Shown one piece after another: positions 33,807 through 42,758 of a stretch of 64,000 bases of DNA. The DNA comes from an uncultured Bacteroidia bacterium (GTDB lineage: Bacteria > Bacteroidota > Bacteroidia > Bacteroidales > UBA932): positions 1-64,000 of the forward strand of contig CACZKE010000008.1 in NCBI GenBank assembly GCA_902781705.1, in the 5' to 3' direction. Numbering within the stretch: position 1 is the first letter of the stretch; each line of letters begins with the position of its first letter. Position numbers and translations under genes: made by a program. Below the pieces are notes generated by a model, which saw nothing but the letters and a program-made list of their open reading frames with translations, had not been told where the DNA came from and made no database searches.

Positions 33807-35729
33807 ATGGATGCAAACAATTATATGATCCCTACCTCTGCGAAGGAGGTGCAGGCGTTGGGGTGGGACTATATCGATGTCATCATCCTGAGCGGGGATG
33901 CCTTCGTGGACCATCCGTCGTTCGGAACGGCGGTGATTGCGCGGTGGCTCCAGAAGTGGGGCTACCGGGTGGCGGTGGTTCCGCAACCCAACTGGCGGGA
34001 CGACCTGCGGGACTTCCGGAAACTTGGGGCGCCACGGCTTTATTTCGGGGTCAATGCCGGGGCCATGGACTCCATGGTGAACCATTACACGGCCTCCAAG
34101 CGCCTGCGTCATGACGATGCCTACACGCCCGACGGCCGCGCCGGCGCCCGCCCGGACTATGCCGTCACCGTCTATACGCAGATTCTCAAGGAACTGTACC
34201 CGGACATCCCCGTCATCATCGGCGGCATCGAGGCCTCTCTCCGCCGCCTGACCCATTACGACTATTGGAAAGACTGCCTGATGCCCTCCGTCCTGGTCAC
34301 TTCCGGTGCCGACTACCTTTGCTACGGCATGGGCGAACGCCCCATGCTCGCCCTCACCAAGGGCATCGAAAAGGGGTGGAATCGTCATCAGATGCAGCAG
34401 ATTCCCCAAATCGCTTTCTTTGTGAAAGGAGATGTCCCGAAAGGTTGTTCCCATGGAAAGAGGCGCTCATCAGAGCGCCCGGCGGAGGCCGGGTCCGAAG
34501 GACTTATAGGCCGGGAGCCGCAGGGGGATAATAGGGGGGCGGAGCCACCCTCAGATGGGCCGAGGGTGGCCACAGATTCTGGAGAGTGTGCCGCCTCCGG
34601 CTACCTTTTATTGCATAGTTACGAGGAATGTTTAAAGGATAAGTATAAGTTCGCGGAGAACTTCCATTGGATCGAGCAGCATGCAAACATGATGACCCCG
34701 GATACGATCGTGGAACCGGTGGGGGAAGGGTATGTGCAGATCAATCCGCCGTATCCGACGGCTACGACCGAGGAGATGGATTCGTTCTGGGACCTGCCGT
34801 TCACGAAGTTGCCGCATCCGCGGTACAAGGGGCACCGGATCCCGGCGTACGATATGATCAAGTTCTCGGTCAATACGCACCGGGGGTGCTTCGGGGGGTG
34901 CAATTTCTGCACGATCGCGGCCCATCAGGGGAAGTTCATCTCGTCCCGGAGCGAGGCGTCCATTCTCAAGGAAGTACGGGAACTCAATAAGTTACCGGAT
35001 TTTGCAGGGAACATTTCCGACGTGGGGGCGCCCACGGCCAACATGTACGGGATGCATGGGAAGAACCAGGAAATCTGTGCCAAGTGCCGCCGTCGCTCCT
35101 GCCTGTTTCCGGCGCGCTGCCCGAACCTGGACACCGACCATACCCGCCTGCTGAACCTGTACCATCGGATCGACGCCACGAAGGGAATCCGCCACTCCTA
35201 TATCGGCAGCGGCATCCGCTACGACCTGTTCCTCACCGAGGACGGTTTCGTGGACCCGAGTTCCAAGCCCTACCTGAAAGAACTTGTCCTGGACCATACC
35301 TCCGGCCGCCTGAAGGTGGCCCCCGAGCACACGGAGGACCATGTGCTCCGGATGATGGGGAAACCCTCCTTCCGCCTGTTCGAGCGCCTGAGGAAGGAAT
35401 TCGACCAGGTGAACCGGGAGGCGGGGACCCATGTGGGGCTTGTCCCTTACTTCATCTCGTCCCATCCCGGCTGTACCCTCCGGGACATGCAGCGGCTGGC
35501 GGCCCATCCGGCCCTGAAGGGCATCTGGATGGACCAGGTTCAGGATTTCACCCCGACGCCCATGACCACTTCGTCCGTCATGTATTATTCCGGATACGAC
35601 CCTCGGGACCTCAAACCGGTGTTTACGGAACGGGATATGGACCGCAAGAGGGAACAGAAATCACTTTTCTTCAAAAATTCTTCGAAAAAAAGCGGACAGG
35701 GTATTTCCAATTCCAAAAAAAGGCGCTAA
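33807..35729 (+). CDS. YgiQ family radical SAM protein with an internal insertion
   Basis: Cytoplasmic iron-sulfur protein of 640 residues. N-terminal domain: MIPTSAKEVQALGWDYIDVI, GDAFVDHPSFGTA (the YgiQ N-terminal signature). The radical SAM domain has CFGGCNFCTIAAHQG with the three Cys that bind the 4Fe-4S cluster, then YIGSGIRYDL and LKVAPEHTEDHVLRMMG. C-terminal FISSHPGCT and QDFTPTPMTTSSVMYYSG are conserved, and the Lys-rich tail is typical. The reaction is not known. Between FFVKGDVPKG and GYLLLHSYEECLKDKY about 55 residues rich in Gly, Ser, Arg and Pro are inserted, encoded by a palindrome-rich DNA segment; the frame stays open. Confidence 0.9.
   Translation: MDANNYMIPTSAKEVQALGWDYIDVIILSGDAFVDHPSFGTAVIARWLQKWGYRVAVVPQPNWRDDLRDFRKLGAPRLYFGVNAGAMDSMVNHYTASKRLRHDDAYTPDGRAGARPDYAVTVYTQILKELYPDIPVIIGGIEASLRRLTHYDYWKDCLMPSVLVTSGADYLCYGMGERPMLALTKGIEKGWNRHQMQQIPQIAFFVKGDVPKGCSHGKRRSSERPAEAGSEGLIGREPQGDNRGAEPPSDGPRVATDSGECAASGYLLLHSYEECLKDKYKFAENFHWIEQHANMMTPDTIVEPVGEGYVQINPPYPTATTEEMDSFWDLPFTKLPHPRYKGHRIPAYDMIKFSVNTHRGCFGGCNFCTIAAHQGKFISSRSEASILKEVRELNKLPDFAGNISDVGAPTANMYGMHGKNQEICAKCRRRSCLFPARCPNLDTDHTRLLNLYHRIDATKGIRHSYIGSGIRYDLFLTEDGFVDPSSKPYLKELVLDHTSGRLKVAPEHTEDHVLRMMGKPSFRLFERLRKEFDQVNREAGTHVGLVPYFISSHPGCTLRDMQRLAAHPALKGIWMDQVQDFTPTPMTTSSVMYYSGYDPRDLKPVFTERDMDRKREQKSLFFKNSSKKSGQGISNSKKRR
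34437..34605. repeat. Palindrome-rich insertion translated within the YgiQ-type gene
   Basis: Contains GGCGCTC/GAGCGCC (34462-34468 with 34473-34479), CCCGG/CCGGG (34478-34482 with 34489-34493) and a perfect 9-bp stem GCCACCCTC/GAGGGTGGC (34544-34552 with 34562-34570). Length keeps the reading frame. Codon and residue use differ from the flanking enzyme. Exact borders are estimated from where the protein stops resembling the family. Confidence 0.65.
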
Positions 35730-35765
35730 TATTGCACCGCAATTTTACCATAAAATCAAATCAAG

Positions 35766-36134
35766 ATGGCAGATAACAAAAAGAGACACGTCGTGAGCTA
35801 TGAGAAGATGGCCCTGAATCCCGAACTGGCCGCCGCCTTCGCAGCCAAGTACCCCAAGGGATTCAACGACTACCTGACCGACCTCGTGAAGTACCCGAAG
35901 CCGGACGGCACCACCTTCTACGCCGTGACCGTGGAAATCCCGGATGCCATCTACCTGGTGAAGATCAACGTGAAGACGGACGACCTCGAGGATGTCGAGC
36001 GCTGGCTCGAGGGCGAAGAAGACGCCGAGAACGAGGCCGTGGCCGGCGGCAGCGCCGATGCCTCCGACGCTTCCGGCGAGACCCTGCCCGACGACAACAT
36101 CGCGCAGTACGCCGGCGGGTCCGATGACGAATAG
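35766..36134 (+). CDS. Small acidic protein of unknown function
   Basis: Protein of 122 residues starting MADNKKRHVVSYEKMAL. The first 80 residues look folded (NPELAAAFAAKYPKGFNDYL, then an alternating beta-like stretch FYAVTVEIPDAIYLVKINV). The last 40 are low-complexity and acidic, rich in Ala, Asp, Glu, Ser and Gly. No signal peptide or membrane helix. I do not recognise a family. It follows the YgiQ-type gene by 36 bp and precedes the CLC gene by 6 bp, so it may be co-transcribed with the latter. A weak promoter-like TAATATTG lies at 35727-35734. Confidence 0.65.
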   Translation: MADNKKRHVVSYEKMALNPELAAAFAAKYPKGFNDYLTDLVKYPKPDGTTFYAVTVEIPDAIYLVKINVKTDDLEDVERWLEGEEDAENEAVAGGSADASDASGETLPDDNIAQYAGGSDDE

Positions 36135-36140
36135 TCTTTC

Positions 36141-37874
36141 ATGGAAAACCATGGAGTGAAATATGTCTGGGGCCCCCTGCGGGCCCTTTTGCATAAGTGG
36201 CCGGAGCGTACCCGGCTGCTGGTTCTCTCCGTGGTGACGGGCCTCTTCTGCGGCCTGGCGGCGGTCCTGCTGAAGGTGACGATCCACGCCATCCAGCACG
36301 GGGTGGAAACCTTGGCCGGCCCCCGTCCGTGGCTGTATCTCCTTTTCCCGGGCGTGGGCATGCTCCTGAGTCTCCTGATCGTCAAATACATCGTCCGGGA
36401 CGATATCGGCCACGGGGTGACGAAAGTCCTCCAGGCCGTGTCCAAGAACGAGTCCAAGATCAAGAAACACAACACGGTATCCTCCCTCGTGACGAGTGCC
36501 CTTACCATCGGTTTCGGCGGTTCCGTGGGTGCCGAGGCGCCCATCGTCTATACCGGGGCGGCCATCGGCTCCAACCTGGGCCGCTACATGGGCCTGTCGT
36601 ACCGGGGCATGACGCTGCTGCTGGGTTGCGGTGCGGCCGGCGCCGTGGCGGGCATCTTCAACGCCCCGCTCGCCGGTGTGCTTTTCACGCTGGAGATCCT
36701 CCTTTTCAACCTGTCCATGAGTTCCATCCTCCCGCTGCTGTTCTCCACGGTGTCGGCGACGATGGTCTCCTACCTCCTGCTGGGACGGACCACCCAGTTT
36801 ACGTGCACGCTGGTGGAGTTCTCCATGCGGAACATCCCCTTTTACCTGGTTCTGGGCATCTTCTGCGGTCTGACCTCGCTTTATTTCCTGAGGACGACGC
36901 TCTTTCTGGAGGACTGGTTCGGGAAAAACCTGAAGAATCCCTATCTGAAATGGCTCATCTGCGCAGCCGGGCTGGGGCTGCTGATCTTCCTGTTCCCGCC
37001 GCTTTACGGTGAGGGCTATGACCATGTGGGGCAACTCCTGAACGGACAGGGGAGCGGGACGGTGTGGTTCTTCGCGCTTATCCTCGTTTTCAAGGTGTTC
37101 GCGATGACTTTCACCAACGCCGGCGGCGGCGTGGGCGGAACCTTTGGTCCCACCCTATTCGTGGGCGCGATGGCCGGATACGTGGTCGCATCGGCCTTGA
37201 ACCTTCTGCATCCCGGGCTGGTCCCGGTACCGAACTTCGTCCTCGTGGGCATGGCCGGCCTGATGGCCGGGGTGATGCAGGCCCCGATGACGGCCATCTT
37301 CCTGATTGCCGAAATATCAGGTGGTTACGAACTTTTACTCCCGCTGATCCTCACGGCGACCGTTGCCTATGGCGTAACGCGGATCTTCGAGAAGTATTCC
37401 ATTTACACCAAGCGTATCGCCCAGCGCGGCGAACTCCTCACGCACGACTCGGACCAGGCCGTCCTCACCCTCCTGAAGACGGATTCCCTCGTGGAGGAGG
37501 ACTTCGTCCCGGTCCGGATCGACGACACCCTGCAGGCGCTCGTGGATGCCGTCACCGAGTCGCACCGCAACATTTTCCCCGTCGTGGACGCCCGGGGCCG
37601 CTTCCAGGGCTATGTGGACCTGTCCGACTTCCGCCGCGACATGTTCCGGCCGGACCTGTACGGGAAGGCCCGCGTGTACAACTACATGCGCTCCGCCCCG
37701 GAATACGTGTATCCGGACGAACCCATGGACCAGGTGATGCGGAAGTTCGAAAAAACGGGTGCCTGGAACCTCCCCGTCGTGGCCCGGGAAGACCGGCGGT
37801 ACATCGGCTTCGTCTCTAAATCCAAGATTTTCAACGCTTATCGCGAGGAATTGCGCGATTTCTCCCAGGATTGA
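36141..37874 (+). CDS. CLC-type chloride channel/antiporter with two CBS domains
   Basis: Membrane protein of 577 residues. The CLC domain (residues about 25-425) shows GFGGSVGAEAPIVYTGAA, the G-x-E-x-P selectivity segment with the gating Glu retained, AAGAVAGIFNAPLAGVLFTLEI (the later Glu corresponds to the inner proton site) and NAGGGVGGTFGPTLFVGAM. Both glutamates suggest a proton-coupled antiporter and not a passive channel (inference). Two CBS domains fill about residues 450-575 (VPVRIDDTLQALVDAV; EYVYPDEPMDQVM) and may sense adenosine nucleotides. No partner genes are evident. Confidence 0.9.
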   Translation: MENHGVKYVWGPLRALLHKWPERTRLLVLSVVTGLFCGLAAVLLKVTIHAIQHGVETLAGPRPWLYLLFPGVGMLLSLLIVKYIVRDDIGHGVTKVLQAVSKNESKIKKHNTVSSLVTSALTIGFGGSVGAEAPIVYTGAAIGSNLGRYMGLSYRGMTLLLGCGAAGAVAGIFNAPLAGVLFTLEILLFNLSMSSILPLLFSTVSATMVSYLLLGRTTQFTCTLVEFSMRNIPFYLVLGIFCGLTSLYFLRTTLFLEDWFGKNLKNPYLKWLICAAGLGLLIFLFPPLYGEGYDHVGQLLNGQGSGTVWFFALILVFKVFAMTFTNAGGGVGGTFGPTLFVGAMAGYVVASALNLLHPGLVPVPNFVLVGMAGLMAGVMQAPMTAIFLIAEISGGYELLLPLILTATVAYGVTRIFEKYSIYTKRIAQRGELLTHDSDQAVLTLLKTDSLVEEDFVPVRIDDTLQALVDAVTESHRNIFPVVDARGRFQGYVDLSDFRRDMFRPDLYGKARVYNYMRSAPEYVYPDEPMDQVMRKFEKTGAWNLPVVAREDRRYIGFVSKSKIFNAYREELRDFSQD

Positions 37875-37908
37875 CGCAAATTCAGTCGGAATTCCCCCGT
37901 TTGTTTGT

Positions 37909-37916
37909 TATATTTG
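37909..37916 (+). promoter_or_regulatory. -7 box TATATTTG upstream of the GH92 operon
   Basis: Exact TAnnTTTG match 32 bp before the GH92 start codon, in the 73-bp gap after the CLC gene. It probably drives the four exported genes that follow with gaps of -4 to 5 bp. Confidence 0.5.
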
Positions 37917-37947
37917 CGTGTAGCCAGAACGCTAAAACGCTTTGATT

Positions 37948-40821
37948 ATGCGCGCATATCTTTTCCCGATCGCCGCCCTGATGCTGGCGACCGTTTGTTG
38001 TACCAATGAGAAAACGCCCGTGGAAGAGGCGGATCCCTTTGTAGGGACCGGTTTCCATGGGCATACCTATCCCGGGGCCACCGCCCCGGCGGGCATGGTC
38101 CAGTTGAGCCCGGACACCCGGGACCGGACCTGGGACGGCAGCAGCGGTTATCACGGGAGCGACAAGACCATCATGGGATTTTCCCATACGCACCTTTCCG
38201 GTACGGGCTGTGCGGACCTCGGTGATTTCCTGTTCACGCCGGCCATCGGCGAAGTGAAAGTCGGGGAAAACGGTTTCGAGGTGGCTCCGCTGGCCTTTTC
38301 GCACAGCGACGAGATGGCGTCTCCAGGCTATTACCGCGTCCGTTTCCCGGATCCGGGTGTCAACGTGGAACTCACGGCGACCCCACATACCGGTATCCAC
38401 CGGTACACGTTCACCGGGAAAGGGGAGCGTCACCTGCTGATCGACCTGCACCACAATATCGGCGAGACGAATCCCCACGATATCGTGTTCCAGGCGGTGG
38501 GGGACACCCTTGTCCAGGGCGGTCGCATCGTGGACGGCTGGACGCTGGGGCGTCACATCTACTTCTCGGCGGGTTTCTCCGTTCCTTTCACGGCCTGTGA
38601 CACGAAGGGCGGCGACCGCTATCTTCTGACTTTCCCCGCTGAAACCGAGGAAATTACCGTGAAGGTGGGCATCTCACCGGTCGATATGGCTGGGGCCGAG
38701 AACAACCGTCTTGCGGAGGCCGCCGGCCACAGTTTCGACGACATCCGCGCCGCCACGCGCTTTGAATGGGCCCGTCGGCTGGGCGAGGTGACCATCGAGG
38801 GCGGTACTCCGGAGCAGCGCCGGACCTTCTATTCGGCCCTGTACCATACGCTGGTCACGCCGGACCTCCAGTCCGACGCCGACGGCCGCTACCGCAACCA
38901 CGCCAAGGAAATCGCGCAGGTTCCCGCCGGGCGGAATTATTATTCCACCCTCTCCCTCTGGGATACCTTCCGCAGTTGGAATCCCCTCCAGATGCTGCTC
39001 CACCGCCCTCTCGTGGAGGACATGGTCTTCAGCCTGCTGGACATGTACGCCTGTGACGGCCGTCTGCCCATGTGGCCGCTCGGCCAGGCCGATACCTACT
39101 GCATGATTGGCTACCATGCCGTTGCGGTCATTGCCGATGCCTGGCTCCAGGGCATCCGCAGTTTCGACGGCGAACAGGCCCTCGCTGCGATGATTGCCTC
39201 CTCCAACCTGGACCCGGCTTCCGCCGCCTACAACCAGTACGGTTACGCCCCCTGCGACCGCGTCATCGAATCCGTCTCCAAGACCCTGGAGTTCGCCTAT
39301 GACGACTGGTGTATCGCCCGGATGGCCGAATCGCTTGGACATCAGGATATTGCGGCGGAGTACGACGCCCGTTCCCTCCGCTACCGCAACCTCTTCGACT
39401 CCGGGACGGGCTTCATCCGCGGCCGCGAGACGGACGGCAACTGGCGGGCCCCGTTCCGCCCGCTGAGTTCCTCCCGCGACTTTACCGAGGCAATCCCCTG
39501 GCAGAGCCGTTTCTTCGCCCCGCACGATTTCGCCGGCTTCACGGCCCTGATGGGCGGCGCAGCCCCCACGAAGGCGGCCCTGGACTCCCTCTTCACCTAT
39601 GACGAGCGGGATCCCGAAATGAATATCTCCGACATCACCGGCTTCGTGGGTGAGTATGCCCATGGCAACGAACCCAGCCACGCCAGCGCCTGGATGTACA
39701 ACTGGATCGGCGATCCTTCCAGTTCGCAGAAATGGGTCCGCTACATGCTGGACGAGATGTATTCTCCGACGCCGGAAGGCATCTGCGGCAACGAGGACTG
39801 CGGACAGATGTCCGCCTGGTATGTCCTCTCCGCCCTGGGCATCTATCCGGTCTGTCCCGGTTCCGGGCAGTTCATCCTGGCGGCCCCGCTGTTCCCGAAG
39901 GCCACGCTTACGCTCTCCGGCGGCAAGCAACTCACCATCCTGGCCGACCATCCGGAGCATCCGTACATCAAGGCGGTTGCATTCAATGGAAAACCCGTTG
40001 AAAGACATTATGTTACATACGAAGAACTGATGCAGGGCGGGGAACTCTCATTCACCCTCTCCGCTACGCCGGACCATGGCCGCGACGGCCTCCCGGCCCC
40101 GTATTCCCTGACGGGCGGCGCGCTCGTTTCCACGCCGGCCCTTGTCGGCAATCCGCGCTTCTACAAGGATGTCCTCCCGGTCGTCCTGACCTGCCGGACG
40201 GAGGGAGCCGTCATCCGCTACACGTTGGACGGTTCCGAACCTACGGAGGCATCGACCCTGTATGAAGGACCGTTCAATCTGGAGAACCAGGACTGCATCC
40301 TCTCCGCGAAGGCCTTCAAGGAAGGTCTCGAGCCCAGCGGCACCTTCCGGGCCCATGTCTTCCCGATCGTGTACCGCGAGCCGCGGACCGTCCCGAATCC
40401 GCAGCCGGGATGCGCCTACACCTACCATGTGGGCGCCTTCACCTGCACGGCCGATGTCCTGGCGTCGCCCATCGTGAGCCGCGGAACCATGCCGCAGCCT
40501 TCCATCGACGGCGCCCCGGACGAGGACCACTACGGCTATGTCTTCACCGGCCTTATCGACGTCCCGTCCGAGGGACTCTGGGAGTTCGCCGTGGCGAGTG
40601 ACGACGGCGCCGTCCTGTATATCGACGGCGAAAAGGTCGTGGACAACGACGGCTCCCATTCCGCTTTCCTGGCTACGGGCCAGATTCCTCTCCGCAAGGG
40701 CCTGCACGCCTTCCAACTCCCGTATCTGGAGGATTACGAAGGCCAGTCGCTGAACTGGGGCTGGAGAGCCCCCGGTGCGGAGAAATTCACCCCCATCCCT
40801 GAAACAGCCATTTATCACTGA
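37948..40821 (+). CDS. GH92 alpha-mannosidase with chitobiase-like and PA14-like C-terminal domains
   Basis: Exported enzyme of about 957 residues; start chosen at the ATG giving MRAYLFPIAALML, with a lipoprotein-like Cys-Cys near residue 18. GH92 enzymes are calcium-dependent exo-alpha-mannosidases. Family motifs: VGTGFHGHTYPGATAPAG, SGYHGSD, LSLWDTFRSWNPL, GNEPSHASAWMYNW and GNEDCGQMSAWYVLSALG (catalytic acid/base region). Residues from about 735 form a chitobiase C-terminal type beta domain (RYTLDGSEPTEAS), followed by a PA14-like domain (DGAVLYIDGEKVVDNDG), both likely carbohydrate-contacting. First gene of the exported operon. Confidence 0.92.
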   Translation: MRAYLFPIAALMLATVCCTNEKTPVEEADPFVGTGFHGHTYPGATAPAGMVQLSPDTRDRTWDGSSGYHGSDKTIMGFSHTHLSGTGCADLGDFLFTPAIGEVKVGENGFEVAPLAFSHSDEMASPGYYRVRFPDPGVNVELTATPHTGIHRYTFTGKGERHLLIDLHHNIGETNPHDIVFQAVGDTLVQGGRIVDGWTLGRHIYFSAGFSVPFTACDTKGGDRYLLTFPAETEEITVKVGISPVDMAGAENNRLAEAAGHSFDDIRAATRFEWARRLGEVTIEGGTPEQRRTFYSALYHTLVTPDLQSDADGRYRNHAKEIAQVPAGRNYYSTLSLWDTFRSWNPLQMLLHRPLVEDMVFSLLDMYACDGRLPMWPLGQADTYCMIGYHAVAVIADAWLQGIRSFDGEQALAAMIASSNLDPASAAYNQYGYAPCDRVIESVSKTLEFAYDDWCIARMAESLGHQDIAAEYDARSLRYRNLFDSGTGFIRGRETDGNWRAPFRPLSSSRDFTEAIPWQSRFFAPHDFAGFTALMGGAAPTKAALDSLFTYDERDPEMNISDITGFVGEYAHGNEPSHASAWMYNWIGDPSSSQKWVRYMLDEMYSPTPEGICGNEDCGQMSAWYVLSALGIYPVCPGSGQFILAAPLFPKATLTLSGGKQLTILADHPEHPYIKAVAFNGKPVERHYVTYEELMQGGELSFTLSATPDHGRDGLPAPYSLTGGALVSTPALVGNPRFYKDVLPVVLTCRTEGAVIRYTLDGSEPTEASTLYEGPFNLENQDCILSAKAFKEGLEPSGTFRAHVFPIVYREPRTVPNPQPGCAYTYHVGAFTCTADVLASPIVSRGTMPQPSIDGAPDEDHYGYVFTGLIDVPSEGLWEFAVASDDGAVLYIDGEKVVDNDGSHSAFLATGQIPLRKGLHAFQLPYLEDYEGQSLNWGWRAPGAEKFTPIPETAIYH

Positions 40822-40823
40822 AT

Positions 40824-42758
40824 ATGAAACGTTTCCTCCTTGTCGCCGTCCTGCTTTTCCCGCTGGCGCTCAGCGCCCAGCAGCGGCCGGTCCTGCTTCA
40901 TTCCCACAACGATTACAACCGGACGGCTCCCTTCTGGGAGGCCTATTCGCAGCACTGCGGCTCCATTGAGGCCGATGTCTTCCTGGAAGGCGGCGAGATC
41001 CTTGTCGCGCACAACCGGGAGGACCTGACGGCTTCCCGCAGCCTGAAGGAGATGTATATCCAGCCCATCGTCCGTTGCTTCCGTGAGAACGGCGGCCGGA
41101 TGTGGGAAGAGAGTGACGAGAAGCTGATGCTCCTCGTGGACCTCAAGAGCATCGATGCCCTCCCGGGGGTGATTGATCTGGTGCAGGCCTACCCGGATGT
41201 CTTCGACAGCGAGAACGGCGTGAAGGTCGTGATTTCCGGCGATCGGCCGGAGCCCGAGCACTATGCCGACTATCCTTCCTGCATCTGGTTCGACGGGGAG
41301 ATCGGCCCGGACCGTCAGGTCCATTATACCGGTGCGCAACTGGAGAAGATCGCGATGATCAGCGGCTGCTTCAAGGATTTCGCCCGCAAGTGGAACGGCA
41401 AGGGCCGGATGATCGACCCGGAACTGGACGCCGTGAAGGAGGCCATCGCCGCGGTCCATGCCGCCGGAAAGCCCATCCGTTTCTGGGAGACGCCGGAGGG
41501 CACCACCTCCTATTTCACCCTTTGGAAACTGGGGGTCGATGTCATCAATACCGACAAGCCCGCGGCCGCGAACCTCTTCTTTGACGACTGGGGCAACAAG
41601 AACTTCATCCTGGGCCGCCACAAGGTGGAGGCGGGCGTCACCGGCACCAAGAAACTGGATGCCGCCACGCGGGATTTCTCCGGCTTCCAGAACGAGAAGT
41701 TGCAACTTACCCGTCGCATTCCCACGTACACGCCTACCTATCGGAACGACGGCTCCAACAAGAAGATCAAGAACGTCATTTTCCTGATCGGCGACGGTAT
41801 GGGCCTGAACCAGATCACGGCCGGGGCCTATGCCAACCACCGCGACCTCAGTCTCCTCAAGATGAAGAGCATCGGCATCCAGTTCTATAACCCCCAGGAC
41901 GATTTCATCGGGGATTCCGCCTCGGGCGGCAGCGCCCTGGCGACCGGCGACCTGTCCTGGACCCGCCACATCGCTTCCAACCACGACGGTTCGGTGGAGT
42001 ATTCCCCGCTGACGGACTATTTCAAGGCCCTCGGAAAGGCCACGGGCGTGGTCTCCCTCGGGGACATTGCCGATGCGACGCCGGCCGTCTTCTACGGCCA
42101 TACTTCCGAGCGGGACAGCACGGAACGCATTACCCGCTACTGGCTCACCAGTGATGTGGACCTCATCTGCGGAAGCGGCGCCGACAATATGGAGGGACGC
42201 CGGGCCGACGGCATCGACCTCCTCGCCGGGGTGAAGGCCAATGGCTACACCTACACGAAGGACGCCCTGGCCGTGAACAAGACCTCCGGGAAGGTGATCT
42301 GCCTGGATAATCGGATGGGTGCCTATGCGACCGAGGAAACGCTTGATTTCCTGGCCAATATCACCAAGGCCTCCATCGACAAACTGTCCCGGGAATCCAA
42401 GAAGGGTTTCTTCCTCATGGTGGAGGGGGCAAAGATCGACTATGCCGGCCACTCCGACTGCTTCCCGGCCTCGGTGATCGAGCAACTGGGCTTCGACCTC
42501 GCCGTGGCGGAGGCCCTTAAGTTCGCCGATTCCAACGGGGAAACCCTCGTGGTGGTGACGGCCGACCATGAGACCGGCGGTCTCACGATCCTGGACGGCG
42601 ACCTGGAAAGCGGTCATATCCTCGCGGTTTACAATTCCGACGACCATACCCCGACGGTCGTTCCCGTATTTGCCTATGGCCCTGGGTCCCACGCCTTTAT
42701 GGGTACCTATATGAATGTGGAGATTCCCCGCACCATCAAAAAACTCGTCCGCAAATGA
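40824..42758 (+). CDS. Fusion of PI-PLC/GDPD-like phosphodiesterase and alkaline phosphatase
   Basis: Periplasmic protein of 644 residues with signal peptide MKRFLLVAVLLFPLALSAQ. Residues about 25-255 are TIM-barrel phosphodiesterase-like: LLHSHNDYN and IEADVFLEGGEILVAHN give the paired His and metal-binding Glu-x-Asp, and a late WETPEGTTSYFTLWKLGVD completes the barrel. Residues about 310-644 are alkaline phosphatase: FLIGDGMGLNQI (metal Asp), GDSASGGSALATG (Ser nucleophile), VEGAKIDYAGHSD and TADHETGGL (metal ligands). The likely use is cleavage of a phosphodiester followed by removal of the exposed phosphate. Two bp after GH92, 4-bp overlap with the next gene. Confidence 0.88.
   Translation: MKRFLLVAVLLFPLALSAQQRPVLLHSHNDYNRTAPFWEAYSQHCGSIEADVFLEGGEILVAHNREDLTASRSLKEMYIQPIVRCFRENGGRMWEESDEKLMLLVDLKSIDALPGVIDLVQAYPDVFDSENGVKVVISGDRPEPEHYADYPSCIWFDGEIGPDRQVHYTGAQLEKIAMISGCFKDFARKWNGKGRMIDPELDAVKEAIAAVHAAGKPIRFWETPEGTTSYFTLWKLGVDVINTDKPAAANLFFDDWGNKNFILGRHKVEAGVTGTKKLDAATRDFSGFQNEKLQLTRRIPTYTPTYRNDGSNKKIKNVIFLIGDGMGLNQITAGAYANHRDLSLLKMKSIGIQFYNPQDDFIGDSASGGSALATGDLSWTRHIASNHDGSVEYSPLTDYFKALGKATGVVSLGDIADATPAVFYGHTSERDSTERITRYWLTSDVDLICGSGADNMEGRRADGIDLLAGVKANGYTYTKDALAVNKTSGKVICLDNRMGAYATEETLDFLANITKASIDKLSRESKKGFFLMVEGAKIDYAGHSDCFPASVIEQLGFDLAVAEALKFADSNGETLVVVTADHETGGLTILDGDLESGHILAVYNSDDHTPTVVPVFAYGPGSHAFMGTYMNVEIPRTIKKLVRK

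Noticed and set aside
36141-37874. CLC protein as a fluoride-specific channel with a riboswitch
   Set aside because: No fluoride riboswitch seen upstream; the G-x-E-x-P motif with Glu and two CBS domains fits ordinary CLC antiporters.
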